A stretch of 64,000 nucleotides of DNA from Gentiana macrophylla (lineage: Eukaryota > Streptophyta > Magnoliopsida > Gentianales > Gentianaceae): the NCBI GenBank assembly GCA_026214975.1, contig CM047817.1, positions 61,412,407 to 61,476,406 on the forward strand, written 5' to 3'. Of this stretch, positions 1 through 12,129 are shown piece by piece. Each line of letters opens with the position of its first letter. Within the stretch, counting starts at the first letter, position 1. The position numbers and the translations under genes are program-made. Below the pieces are notes generated by a model that was not told the DNA's origin, ran no database searches, and was given only the letters and a program-made list of their open reading frames with translations.

Positions 1-1637
1 TTCAAGCTATTTTCAGATCTCAAAGCATATGACTTCAGTAAGAAACTTGTTCCTGAGACTGAAAAAGACGAACCAAAGACTACTGTATTGGCTGCTGCAC
101 ATAAAGAAGAATCATCAAGTGGTCAAGATGATCTACTGGATGAGATGTAAGAGCAAATTTCCCTACTGAGCAAGAAGATCAGAATGATGAAAACATGAAG
201 GGGTTCTCCAAGGAATTTCACAAATAAATCAAGTGAAAAGAAGAAGGAAGAATCCAAGAAAGATAATGATTATTTGTGTTTTCATTGCAAGAAACAAGGA
301 CACTTCAAACCTGACTGTCCTAATCTAAAATAGAAAAAGGAACCTGATTATCTGTGCTTCAACTGCAAGAAACCTGGACATTTCGGACTGATTGTCGGAC
401 TCTTTGAAGAACAAAAATCAGCAAAGAAGATCTGGCAAGAAAACAATGGTTGCTGATGATGAATCAGGCTATGAAGTTGAATCAGAAAAGGGAAACGAAT
501 CTGATGATACTGAACTTGTTGCTGATATGGATGATTATGCTTTAATGGAAAATATGGAAGAGACTGAGGAGGTATACAATTTTGTATCTATAAATACTCC
601 TGCTGAAAGTGATTGTGTATCAACTTGTGGTTCAAATCCTAAAAATTATGATAATGTAGAAACTTTGGATACCATCCTTAATCAACTGAGGAAAATACAT
701 TCTGGTTATGAGATTGTGAAGGCTGAAAAATAAGCTCTTCAAGCAGAAATTGAAAGGTTAAAAGCTGAATTAAGAACTCTCAAAGGAAAGGAAAAAGATT
801 TTGAACAGAATCAACATAAGTCTGCTGTACATTCAGTAGCTACTGAATCTGATGAACAATCTAGTTCCACCACTGCATTCAAATCTGGAAAGCCTTATGG
901 TGATATAACATGCCTTGGATTTGAAACTCAACAATCTACTAAGGGTGGATCCAGTAAGGGTACTGAACCTAGTACCGGAATTGGTCCTAAGTTTGTGCCT
1001 GCACAAGTTCCAATTCCCAAAAGAGTTGTTGAGGCAGTAAAACCTACTGAGAAGGCTTCAAGAAAGCAAAATCAGAAGTCCAAAAGGTCAACAATACCTA
1101 TCAAAAAGAGTAAATCCAAAAGTAGGACTGCTGGACCTTCTAGACCTACTGATAGCAGACCTGCTACTAAGTCTGCTGGACCACAAAAGGGCAAGGGAAA
1201 GGTAGACTGTTCCTTACAGATGAGGATTGGAATATTCCTACCCCTATTGCTAGAAACAACAGTCATAACCATAATGCTAGGGTAAAACCTCAGCAATGGA
1301 ATCAGCAGAGGACTCAACAGAGGACTTATTCAAGACCTCAGCAGGGACCTCAGTAGACTCTATATTACAGGGCTGCTCCTAACAGACATCAAACCTATGG
1401 TTATGCTAGTACTTCTAACAATAGAAATCACTTCAAACAACACTATGTACCAAAAGGCCAGAAAGCATAGGAGAATCCTACACAACCAAATGTTAGATCT
1501 TATGGAAACGTGGGATACATATATGAACAAAAGTGCAATGCTTTTCAAAGAAGACCTTATGGAAATTTGCCAAGGGTCATGCTTACCACTGACCACTATG
1601 GACCCAAACAGTTTTGGGTACCGAAAATACATTAACT
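1..1637 (+). pseudogene. S1 gag remnant with two CCHC zinc knuckles
   Basis: Gag forms the retrotransposon particle and binds its RNA. A first complete CX2CX4HX4C knuckle is read at 277-318 (CFHCKKQGHFKPDC). A second begins near 349 (CFNCKKPGHF) but a one-base loss at about 381-386 throws its last Cys out of frame. Further stops occur at 148, 331, 731 and 1283. The stretch 392-733 is acidic and 995-1285 is rich in Lys, Ser and Pro, as in the linker between gag and protease of Sireviruses. The true start codon is outside the window. Family assignment rests on the knuckles and on the protease that follows. Confidence 0.75.
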
Positions 1638-1639
1638 TT

Positions 1640-1873
1640 GTTTTGTAGGGTGTCTTGTACTTTGACAGTGGATGTTCCAGACATATGACAAAGAATAAGC
1701 ACTGTTTGACAAATTATGTGGCAAAGGATGGTCCAAGAGAGAATTTTGGCAACAAGAACACACCAGGATGCCCAAGAGGATATGGAACACTGGTGAGGAA
1801 TGGATTAACTATTAGGAATGTTGCATTTATGGAAGGACTGGACTACAATCTACTGAGCACTGGACAGTTCTGA
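1640..1873 (+). pseudogene. S1 aspartic protease domain (broken)
   Basis: Copia polyproteins carry a pepsin-like protease between gag and integrase that cuts the precursor. The frame 1655-1873 shows the active-site motif Asp-Ser-Gly followed by CSRHMT, and later the conserved LLSTGQF, which matches the usual Copia end block (N-L-L-S-x-x-Q). A stop directly follows at 1871-1873 and the next domain continues in another frame from 1885, so the polyprotein is interrupted. Domain size (about 75 residues seen) is in the usual range. Confidence 0.8.
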
Positions 1874-1875
1874 GA

Positions 1876-2580
1876 CATGGTTACATGGTCACTTTTGACA
1901 AAGGCAACTGTATTGTCATCAGTGAAAGAGGTGAACAAGTTGTGTTGGCTGGAAGAAGACAACAGAACATGTATATTGTGGATTGGTCTACTTTTGTTCC
2001 AGAAACATGCCTGATTGTGCATACTAAGTCAGAACCGAATTGGTTATGGCATAAGAAGTTGAATAATCTCAATTTTGATGATATCAATAAATTGGTGAAA
2101 AAGAAGTTGGTGATTGGTTTGCATGAGATCACATTCAAAAAGGATGCTATATGTGATGCATGTCATCAAGGTAAACAAACAAAGTCAAGCTTCAAGTCAA
2201 AGACTAAGCAATCAACAAAAAGAGTTTTGGAGCTAATGCACATGGATTTATTTGGACCAGTAACACCAACAAGTGTAACAGGAAAGAAGTACATTCTGGT
2301 AGTTGTGGATGATTATTCAAGATACACTTGGGTAGTATTTATGAACAAGAAAAGTGAAACACTTCAAAAGATACCTAAACTTTTGAAGAGATTACAAAAT
2401 GAGAAAAGTTTAACAGTATTGAAGATCAGATCAGACAATGGTACTGAGTTTCTCAATAAAGTCATAAGAGAATATTGTGAACAAAATGGTGTGCTGCATC
2501 AATTAGATATGGAATGGAAGAAAACCAAATATATCTTATTTCCATCCATTTGGAAGCAAGTGTTTTATCTTAAATCATAA
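1876..2580 (+). pseudogene. S1 GAG pre-integrase zinc domain and integrase core, truncated
   Basis: Integrase inserts the cDNA copy into chromosomes. The frame 1885-2580 contains the His/Cys zinc domain (WHKKLNNLN ... CDACHQGKQ) and the catalytic core, with the first Asp in HMDLFGP, the DDYSRYTW block, and the second Asp in SDNGTEF. The third catalytic residue (Glu of the QNGVVERK block) is missing. After residues EQNGVLHQLD the sequence jumps to the conserved post-core segment, so an internal deletion near 2505-2525 removed about 100 residues. The stop at 2578-2580 is a frameshift product. Clearly inactive. Confidence 0.88.
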
Positions 2581-3016
2581 GGAGCAATTGAAGACATTCC
2601 AACCAAAATCAGATGAAGGAGTTTTCTTGGGATATTCTTCAGTCAGCAAGGCATTCAGGGTATTGAACAAAAGGACATTGAAACATGAAGAATCAATACA
2701 TGTTGTATTTGATGAACAAAATTTTACTGGAATGGAAGATGAGGTTTCAGAACCTGCTGAAAATCCCCAAGTCACTGATCCAGAATGTGTTGATATTTTG
2801 GAAAGGATAAATGACTTAAAAGTTTCTGACACTGCCCCTGCTGAAGAACATGCTGGTAACACTACTGATCCAACAACAGATGCAGTTCAAGGATGTGCTG
2901 AACCCCCTACTGAAGCAACATCAGAGCCTACTAAAGATGAAGCTCCTGTAAATCAAACAAATCATGATTTACAATGGTTGAAGGATCACCCTGCTGAACA
3001 AGTAATTGGCAACATA
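2545..3016 (+). pseudogene. S1 integrase C-terminal region and linker to RT, split by element A
   Basis: Read across two frames, this shows the conserved Copia block after the integrase core: a cysteine-containing FGSKCF-like motif, then SDEGVFLGYSS and HVVFDEQNF. An acidic, Pro/Thr-rich linker follows (2740-2960), and DLQWLKDHP with EQVIGN, which is the conserved entry to the RT domain. Translation is cut at 3016 by element A and picks up at 20747. The five bases ACATA at 3012-3016 are repeated at 20742-20746. Confidence 0.85.
3012..3016. repeat. Target site duplication (left) of element A: ACATA
   Basis: ACATA at 3012-3016 precedes element A and the same five bases at 20742-20746 follow it. 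Removing A and one copy restores an uninterrupted S1 pol reading frame. Five bases is the usual duplication length for Copia integrases. Confidence 0.9.
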
Positions 3017-4810
3017 GGTGTAGTGCCCGAAAGACAATTTGTGTAATTGTTTTTAATAATGGATGACAGAATTTATCTCATCTTATTACTTGCTTTGTGC
3101 TTGTAAAGTAATACATCTCGCCGCAAACCCTAAGTATATCTCAGATGTAACCACTTAACTCGGTGTATGGATTACACGTGAGGATTGAGTTAGTGGAGAT
3201 ATGCTTAAAGCTGTTAGTCCGTGGTGAACTTAATCGAGTTTAGGGTCTCTTGATTAAAACACCAATAATGCGCCTGAACACCTTAGGGTGTGATAGTCTT
3301 ATCCGGACTATCGGCAGAGGGTACTACGTGGGGCATTTATATATGATGGCATTCATATAGATTTGGACCGATTTAATCTGAATTTCTCGATATAATTCCG
3401 TAATCGAGGAATCTTATTAAATCATTATATGATCATATATGGATCAACCTTAATCTCGAGGTGATCACACGAGTGCCGCTTGTCTCGGGGTAGTGTTTGA
3501 TGTGTTAGTTACGGTTCACTTGAATATGTGTTCCAAGCCACTTCTCATTAGCACTATCTCACGATGAGTGAGTAGTTCGATTTTCACGAGACATGGAATC
3601 CATTACTTCTGCGGAAGTAGAGAGACAATCCTCTTATTTGTTAGCCCTAAGAAAGTGATCGATCCCGGGAGTTCACATTTGACTAATTAGCTACTAGTCA
3701 GATATGTGTACTAATTGATCATCAGGGGGTTAATGGTAAATAAGGATAAGATATTCTGTGTCGGGTTTACGGAGACATCCCACACAGAGTGGACAGTCTA
3801 TGGAGGGTTAATCCGTATGTAGTGATTATATCAATGGACGTTTATTCACTCTATAGGTTGAGTATAAATATATATCTGTAATTGGTAGAGTTCAGTTTCG
3901 GGTTTATGGTGGCGTAATCCCGGAATTAATAATTATATATATTTATTCTATTCGATGAATATTATATTTAATTATTTGATTTCTCTGGTTATATAGGTCC
4001 GTGGTGCCCCAATTTGGCTTCTATAATTCGGGCTAATATTATTGTTTGTTTGGGCCTCGAAATAATTAATTGGTTGGGCCAATTAATTGATATTTATGAA
4101 TATTATTTAGTTGAAATTTAAATAATATAATACACATGAAAAAGGCATTTTTGTGTGGGCGCAGTGGGCTTAGTGTGGCGCTAATATGTCTTGGATTTTC
4201 CAAGAAATTAGTTTTCTTGGATAATGACATATTGTGTAATTAGTTATTTATTTGTTAAATAATTAATTGGATAAATAAAAGAAAATAATTTATTTATTAT
4301 TTATCTCATAACTATAAGGATAATTATATTTTCTTATTATAAGATTATAATTATCTCTTATTTTTATTGGATAATAATAATTAGAATTATCTTTTTTATT
4401 TTGTTAAACCGATTGGGTATAGGTTTTCTCTCTTGGATTTTGCCTATAAAAAGAGAGTTCTCCCCGAGCCATAGGAGAAGAAAAAGCTACGAAATTCATA
4501 AAGAAAAAAGGCTAAGAAGTTCGATCCTTAGCTCCACCCGGTTGGAGAAAAACTTAGGGTTTTTCTCGGTTGCATATCAAGGAGGTTCCAATTCCAAGAA
4601 TCGGTGTCCACCAACCACCATTTGGAGAGCACATTGGAAGATCAAGGCTTCTCATCCTAAGATCATAGCTTCTCTTCCTACTATTGATATGTTTCTACTA
4701 ACCCCCTTGTAGTTGTTAAATCCTTTATTTATGTATTGTGATGTATAAGTCGTGATCCATCCGCTGCGCATAGATCTAACTCGTTTAGATCTGAGCTCCG
4801 ACTTCCTTCA
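3017..4810 (+). repeat. Element A 5' LTR (1794 bp)
   Basis: It aligns end to end with the split right LTR. A TATA box (CTATAAAAAG, 4444-4453) precedes the leader, and the downstream U5 contains the frame at 4401-4712, which is not a gene: it recurs in the other LTR at 20333-20650 and resembles no protein. It ends with CCTTCA directly before the primer site. Confidence 0.9.
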
Positions 4811-4812
4811 TG

Positions 4813-4826
4813 TGGTATCAGAGAGG
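4813..4826 (+). promoter_or_regulatory. Element A primer binding site (initiator tRNA-Met type)
   Basis: TGGTATCAGAGAGG, two bases after the 5' LTR, matches the usual Copia primer site TGGTATCAGAGC at 11 of 12 positions. It is where the tRNA primer of minus-strand synthesis would anneal. Confidence 0.85.
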
Positions 4827-7800
4827 AAAAAAAATTAGTTTTCTTGTCTAGGGTTTTAGAAGAAGAAAAACTCTAAGTTTTCTTGGTGTTTATTTTCCGC
4901 ACTAGTATACATGTTTAGATTGTATGTGTAGAACCGGAAAATTGCCATGACATGCATCATATCATGAATTCCACTCCATATGCATACATGTAGAAATTAA
5001 TTCGAGGAATTAGTTAGGCATGTATAAAACACGCAATTAGTTTTAATTAATTGTTTGATATTAATTAGAAACTAATTAGGGTAAAAACCGAGTAACACTG
5101 GTTTTTTTCAATCGTCGAGGTTGGGTGATGGATTCTCGGTGAATCCCACTCTGCGAAAGCATAAGGAGTAAAATCCCGAAACCTCGTGGTCAAGGTGTTG
5201 GATTCTCGGTGAATTCCACCTTACCTAGACGAGATTACGTTTTTGTTCGTAGTGTCTACGTGAAAGTTTGATGTTTAAGGATTGGATAATCACGGTCAAA
5301 CATGGTTCGAAAGTGGTTTAACCACGGTTGGGTGGTCAACAGTAAATACGGCTCGATCGACTTCACCCTCCATGTGTGGCGTTTGCATGGGGGTCTGGCA
5401 AGGCTGAGCCATCCGAAGAGCCACTACGGCTTAACGGAGCTCCCCTCGTCTTGACCCGTCCGACGGCCACATATGTTCCAACGAATAGGTCGGGTGGGCT
5501 AGCCCACATGAATCGACAACATTCGGGCCTATGATTTATTGTTCCTTAATGTAACATCAAGTCCAAAAGCGTGATCAGAAACCCACCACTTTTTCAAAAT
5601 ATTGAGTGGGAGCGGAGAGGCGACGGCCGACCCCACGGCCTCTACTATTGACACAAGCAACGTGAGACAATGGTGACGCCTCGTGCCGGCTGGGACCGGC
5701 CTCCTGGCAGAAGGCCTTCACCGCTATCAAAATTCAAGGCTTGGTCTCCGAAAGGAGAGGATTTGGTACTCGCCAGGTCACCGACCGACCCTAAGGCGGC
5801 ATACTCGGGTCTACCTAAAAATCAAACTTGAAGAGGTCACACTCATAAAGGGTATTTTGGTAATACCTTGGTGAAACGGAAAGGTGATTGACGATCACAA
5901 ATGAGATGTTCGATTCTCAATTTGACCTTCAATATTAATCGAAACCTCTTTGACCTACCCTAAGGCGGCACTGAGGTATGAGATTAAGTCTTTGGAACGG
6001 TAGGATAGACTATAAGTAATTAGTTTATAGTTCCTAAAATCAATTAGTAGTGTATAATTTGGATTTATTTTCTGTCAATTTTATTTACAACTGTTTATAT
6101 ATCTCTCTAGGGTACTAGACTGCTAGTGTATGTTCTATATTGACTAGTAACGACTTCGTTAAAAGTGGTAAGTAACTAGAACGTTGTGCTTATTAATCTT
6201 CCATGCAATTAATTTTTCGGAAGAGATATTTCTCTTGAGCCTTCAAGACTTAAGTGACGTAAATAAGGATGTCACTGTTGTCAATCGTGTTGAACGAGAG
6301 ACGACTGTAGTTAGTTTGAAAGATGATTGGGACGATAAAATTCTTCTAGTGAATTTTAATTGTGTAGTGTCTACACGAGAATTTTTCTAATAGAAAAATT
6401 GGAAAATCATAAATTAAAGTGTCGTTAGTTAGACGGTATTTGGAACCGATAAACTAGTGGGAGATTTTATCTTATGTTCATCTGATTTATTGGAAAATTA
6501 GTCCCACTGGGTGACGCTTTCATTAGACATCCCACAGTTCACGAGTAGTGTCTACTCAAATGAAATGCTAGTTCAAGACTATTTCCTTTTAAGGAAAGTC
6601 AAGAATGGGAAAGATTGTCTGCAAGTGTTATCATCTAAACTAAGTTTGAGGCTAAACCGAAACATTAATTAAAGAAAGTATAGGATAAGGAAAGTGATTT
6701 CGGATCACTTAACCAATGAATCCTTAGCGACTTTCTTAACCGAGTAACTTGACTCGGTGGCTTAGTTCTTTGGAAGAACAAGGAAGTTGTGCATTAACAA
6801 TTAATAGAGTAGACAACTGGCAGTTGTTTCAGTTAGAATAGTGGGAGTGATATAAGGAAATGAATTTGGATTCTATCCTTGAATATCACAGAAAAATTTA
6901 TTTTTACGTTTTACTGATTCGTTGAAACAAGTGGATTCACTTTCATCTCGATACTACTGGTTGCCTTAAACAAAGTGAAGATGACATTTGTAGTGCACGA
7001 ATCGAGACTCGGACTTTTGTTTGATAAAGACAGAACCACTAAGAATATTTGAATAGGTATGTGTAACACATCTAAAACTATTAAAGGTAAAAGGTTTCGT
7101 ATTAAGATAAACGACCCTTCAATATCTATTAATTAGTGCATATATCCTAGAGATAAGACGACGACGGCGGCTAAGGTGATTCCTATCTCCCGAGTCTCGA
7201 GAACAACTGTCTTAAAGGAACAATGACTAAGTTTCCTTTCAATCGGGAGAGGGTAATAGATTTGAAGAGGTAACATAGCTTGTTCATAGTGACCTTCGGG
7301 TCTAGTGAGAGATACAAGCTAGTGGGAGATTTTGAATGGTGACATTTTGTCTGATAACTACTCAAAACGCCGGTTAGTTTATCGAAAGAATACGAGGAGG
7401 AGTCTCTGATTTTAGCAGAGAATAGAGTATTCCATGCTCAGAAATAGGCTATCGCATAGTCTTTGGACTGATGCTCGGCCTGCCTTCAAGTGGAGTGATT
7501 TTCACTGAGGAAGAAACCGTAGCCTCGCCTTGCATAGTTATTTATGAGCTATAATACACTGCTTAACTCGATTAAGATTGCAAAATAACGGTTAACATTA
7601 TTATGTAAACCGAAAAGTCTACCTAGAAGATGCTTGTGAATTTATGGAAAGGAATGAATTCGGTTTACTCCACTTCCATAAATATAAGCATTTAGCACTT
7701 AATGCTTGAAGGTAGGACTGGAGATTTTGCGCATACATTCAGATTATGACTGTTCGTGAAATATCTTAATATGACGAGTGAAGGTTGGTTATAAGGTTCT

Positions 7801-8990
7801 TGAGATCAGAAAGTGACGGTTGAACTGTCACAAACCTTCTGATAGAATCTATAAGTAACAGCCTTAAGCCTTGGAGTACGGTTACCCAAAGGTAGTTACT
7901 ATCTGATTTAATCAAACCACGTCCAACATCGGTTGTTGGTGACTACACTGATAAATACTACTAGATCAAAATGTCAATCCACCTAAAACGCAGTGGGAGT
8001 ATGGTTTAACCATTGATCCATTGTGGTTTTGTGGACTTTACAGTCTGCTGGGGTGATTGATAACCTATGGCTCTTTGTGGGCTGTATAGGATTTTGATCA
8101 TAGAGGTCGGTTTGAAAGCCTTAACCCTGTGAATGGAGTTTTGGTACTCCAGTTCTGTCCAGCCTCTTGTAGAACCACCTGAGTGTCTCAGGCCCAGTGG
8201 GAGTAATTGGATCTACGCCGAAAAGAGTCGAATGAATAGGAAAGTTTAACTTTCAGCACAAAGCTGGATGGTCTAGGAGTGATTCCCTGAAAAGTAAAGA
8301 GTTAACCAGACCTTGAACTCTCTCACCTCCGCCTTGCTGGATTCCGTTAGAAAGCAGAAAATAGGGGTGATTCCCTGAGACTTTCTTGCCGTAAAACGGA
8401 GTCTGGATTCATTCGGAACAGAAAGGTCTTGGTTAGAACAAATGGCAGGTTGACTGCCGGGAATTATGTCCTTTATGGATGTAAGAGAACCTCTCGGTCA
8501 TTAAAAGTCGCATGTTTTAAAATATGTGGACTTGACCAGAATATTGATAAGTCTTTTGTATACTGTGTATCAATATTGTTAAAATAGTAGTATTAGTGTT
8601 CGCGAAAGGTAACACTGAAACAGTTGGAAACAGCATGAGTGTGTTATCTGAAGTCAGAAACTGACATTCCAAGATTCTATAAATTAGAGAATGGACTATA
8701 TTCTAAGAATTTGATTCGGTCAAATTCACGAGAATGAGTCAATGGCTATCCCATCCGTCTTATTGGTTAAGATAATCTTGCATATACGGATGCAACATTC
8801 AACGAGAGTTGTCCTACCCTACCTCTCAGGAATGATTCTCCAAATCTTCGGATAAAGAGAAAATGGGATAGAGTCTCTCTGGGATAAGGGCAAGACAGCT
8901 TAACACGAGTCAATTGCAATCGAATCTTGGATTTGAGCAATAGGTAGCGGTTTAGTATGTCCTCAAGTATATTTAGAGAACGAGGAATCA
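4827..8990 (+). pseudogene. Element A internal region, decayed, no readable frame
   Basis: About 4.2 kb without an open frame longer than about 75 codons. By position it should hold leader, gag and most of pol. A leader motif around GGATTCTCGGTGAAT occurs twice (5130-5145 and 5200-5215). I could not assign gag, protease or RT blocks with confidence; dense frameshifts hide them. Either the copy is very old or many small indels are sequence errors (see findings). Confidence 0.55.
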
Positions 8991-9400
8991 TATGCTTGTA
9001 TATTCAGGTGCAAACTTGTATATGGTTGACTACACTGATTCTGACTTGTAGTCAGATTAAGGATGATCATTAAGTTGATCTCGGGCTCAGTGTTTACTCA
9101 TAGTGGTTAGAATTTCCTTTTTGGTGCAGGAGTAATTCCGGTGCGATAAGCCGATATCACTTCATTGTGAAAGCGGTGAAGAGATAGCTTAGAAGGATCT
9201 TCTCGATCACAAGAAGTCAAAAGCATATTGAGAGAGAGTACGCTTTGATTGGAAAGACCGGCAACGTTTCAATCCTAAAGATCGTCTCGAGTCGACAACC
9301 TAACTAATCAGTGTACCAAGTCGAGTGCTTGGAGGGTACGGCATTGATGGATATGTCTCATATGCTTTTAGAGCAAGTGGGAGAGTGTTGTGAATAAGAT
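8991..9400 (+). pseudogene. Element A RNase H remnant
   Basis: Across several frames the end of a Copia RNase H is recognisable: a YTDSD block at about 9026-9042, a GAIS-like stretch with substitutions near 9125-9150, a block resembling the CDN motif with Asp replaced (HCESG) near 9160, and SHKKSKH-like residues near 9205-9230. At about 9355 a tail reading MDMSHML leads into a purine-rich GCAAGTGGGAGAG (9372-9384). Order and spacing match other Angela/Tork RNase H ends. No frame is intact. Confidence 0.65.
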
Positions 9401-9462
9401 GAGAAAGGGTGTGCTCTAAAATCAATCGTTGTTTGTCATTTCATGCAAGTGGTAGATTGTTA

Positions 9463-10069
9463 GGTGTAGTGCCTGAAAGACAATTTGTGTAATTGTTTTT
9501 AATAATGGATGACAAAATTTATCTCACCTTATTACTTGCTTTGTGCTTGTAAAGTAATACATCGCCGCAAACCCTAAGTATATCTCATGTATGTAACCAC
9601 TTAACTCGGTGTATGGATTACACGTGAGGATTGAGTTAGTGGAGATATGCTTAAAGCTGTTAATCCGTGGTGAACTTAATTAGAGTTTAGGGTCTCTTGA
9701 TTAAAACACCAATAATGCGCTTGAGAACACCTTAGGGTGTGATAGTCTTATCCGGACTATCGGTAGAGGTACTACGTGGGGCATTTATATATGATGGCAT
9801 TCATATAGATTTGGACCGATTTAATCTGAATTTTCGATATATTGCATGTAATCGAGGAATCTTATTAAATCATTAGATGATCATATATGGATCAACCTTA
9901 ATCACGAGGTGATCACGTGGTGCCGCTTGTCTTGTCAAAGGCGTGTTTGGCGTGTTAGTTACGGTTCACTTGAATATGTGTTCCAAGCCACTTCTCATTA
10001 GCACTATCTCCGATGAGTGAGTAGTTCGATTTTCACGGACATGGAATCCATTCCTTCCTCTGCGGGAAG
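9463..10069 (+). repeat. Element A 3' LTR, left part (before element B)
   Basis: It repeats 3017 to about 3620 with small indels. It is interrupted after GGAAG (10065-10069), the target duplication of element B, and continues at 19553. Confidence 0.9.
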
Positions 10070-11404
10070 TGTTGAAATAGTGTCCTAAACCCAATCGGGT
10101 TGGACCGGATCCGACCGGGTCGGATCATTTCTACTATTTCTTTATGTTTATACATATATATAAAATGGCTTGTCTGTTGTCATATACATGTTCTTTTAAA
10201 GAACCAATTATGAATTGTTATGTGATAACGTCCTTAGTATTAAACTGTGATAGAGAAACCATGATAGGCGATTATGGTTGATGAGATCTCTAATCACTTT
10301 AATAAGTTTGATACTTAAATGTCTCTAGGCGATGTACTATTAAGCAGGCATTGATAGTATGAGCAGGCTATACGTATTAGATGTCTTCTGTCTTTTAGGC
10401 GAGGATAGATCTCGTCTATCGAAGTGTAGAGACACTTGGGTATGCGTGGGCGTGTATTAGTGAATCGTATGTTAGGTCGACCCACTTACACGGTTAAGTG
10501 TCACACTATGTGGCGGTTGTGTAATTATCCTTTGGACCGGAGTCTTCATGGCATCACGGTGTGGATTGTCATGCTTTGACACTATTGAGGTTTCCCCTAG
10601 CCACGGGGCGATCATGCGGTAGTGATTGGGTATGATATTGAAGCATGCGGAGTATGCATGATTGGTCGTCCGGGAATCGCGTGTCCTATGATTGGGATCG
10701 AATATCCGAAATGGCCTTCTAATAAGGAATGTCTTACTCTCGTGAATCTTTGCAAAGTGGGAGTAAACGAGTTACTTTGAGAGAGCATGATATCCAGATT
10801 ATAAGATACGGTCGTTGATGTTTTGACACTCGACTAACGACCGTATGGATATTATTACAAATGATAGGATTGTAAGTTACACGGTAATCTGTTTCACATG
10901 AAAGGTAGTAGTCATTGCATTTGACTCTTCCGATGATTTGAAGTCACGGTGTGTTGCTGACGCTATCCCGTGATCATTAGGCATGAAGGGCATTTCCGTA
11001 ACTTGCACTTTGTGTCTACGGCCAACATATTCGGAAGCCTATCGGGTCACACACATAAGAACATCTAGCCGGATTAAAATGTGGTTATAGATGATAACCA
11101 AATAAGGAAAGTTTATCTCGAGACTATAAAGGTTATAGTGGTAAATTAATATGGTGGTATTTATTTATTATGAATAAATTAAATACAAGATATTAATAAT
11201 ATTATATTAATTAAAGAATATTCGGAAGCTAATTTGTTGGTCAAAGGGCGCCACATTGAAGTGTATAAGATACACTTGGATTGTGTAATTTAATTAATGA
11301 TATTACCTATTATTAATATTAGATATTAATAAAATAAAATAATATAGATATATTATCCATACATGCGTGTGTGCATAAATGCAAATTGATTTGCATGCAT
11401 GCAA

Positions 11405-11481
<77 letters not shown>

Positions 11482-12112
11482 ATTAATAGATTTATTTGTG
11501 TAATATATATGTGATATATACACGCGTGTGTAAATTGATTTATGGTAATAAAATAAAGATAGTCAATATTAGATATTGACAATATCTTGGAATATTCAAT
11601 ATAAGATATTGACAATATCCTAGATTTATTTAATATGAGATATTATAATAAATGAGATAAATCAATCAATTATATTTTCCTTATTTTTTTGGGAAAATGT
11701 TTTCTTCTCCTCCACTCTAGAAGATGGTGCCACCTACACTATAAATAAGAGGTGGGTGTCAAGCTCTTTTTGTACATCATAATTCCAAGAACTAATAGTT
11801 CTTGTGTAAAATAGAGAGCATCCTTTAGAGAGTTGGAGAGAGGGAAAAGGCCGGTCTAAGCAACCGGAGTTTTCCAATAGCAATCCATGATGGGATTTCG
11901 CGGGTCTGTTCGTGTGGTGGCGGTAGAGACCGAACACTGGGCGGCTCTATGCGAGAACTACTCTCCTTAGACGGTCAAAGCGTCGATCTTTTAGATCAAC
12001 CAAGGTAACCACCGTCTCACTATCTATTTGTTTATTGCTTAAACGAAGTCGATCTTGGGTCGATAGGAAATAAATTTTTGAATTCCGCTGCGTTCCCGCG
12101 TAGATTTCTAAC
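10070..12112 (+). repeat. Element B 5' LTR (about 2043 bp)
   Basis: It matches 17564-19547. A TATA box CTATAAATAAG lies at 11739-11749, with U5 to about 12112. It contains a long AT dinucleotide tract at 11407-11478; the 3' LTR has only about 22 bases of it. An inverted, older relative sits at 39411-41045. Confidence 0.92.
11407..11478. repeat. (AT)n microsatellite in element B 5' LTR
   Basis: About 36 AT units. The equivalent tract in the 3' LTR (18900-18922) has about 11. The two LTRs were identical at insertion, so the tract changed length afterwards. It gives rise to the false Tyr-Ile repeat frame on the minus strand. Confidence 0.95.
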
Positions 12113-12115
12113 CAG

Positions 12116-12129
12116 TGGTATCAAGAGAG
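12116..12129 (+). promoter_or_regulatory. Element B primer binding site
   Basis: TGGTATCAAGAGAG begins about three bases after the 5' LTR. It resembles the tRNA-Met site TGGTATCAGAGC with one inserted A. Confidence 0.75.

Noticed and set aside
4401..4712. Frame of 103 codons, repeated as 105 codons at 20333-20650, as a possible conserved gene
   Set aside because: Both lie at the same place in the two LTRs of element A; the similarity is that of the LTRs.
11319..11615. Minus-strand frame of 98 codons with a Tyr-Ile repeat, and similar frames at 18790-19047, 46164-46391 and 52823-53230
   Set aside because: They are translations of AT, GT or CA dinucleotide tracts; no protein features outside the tract.
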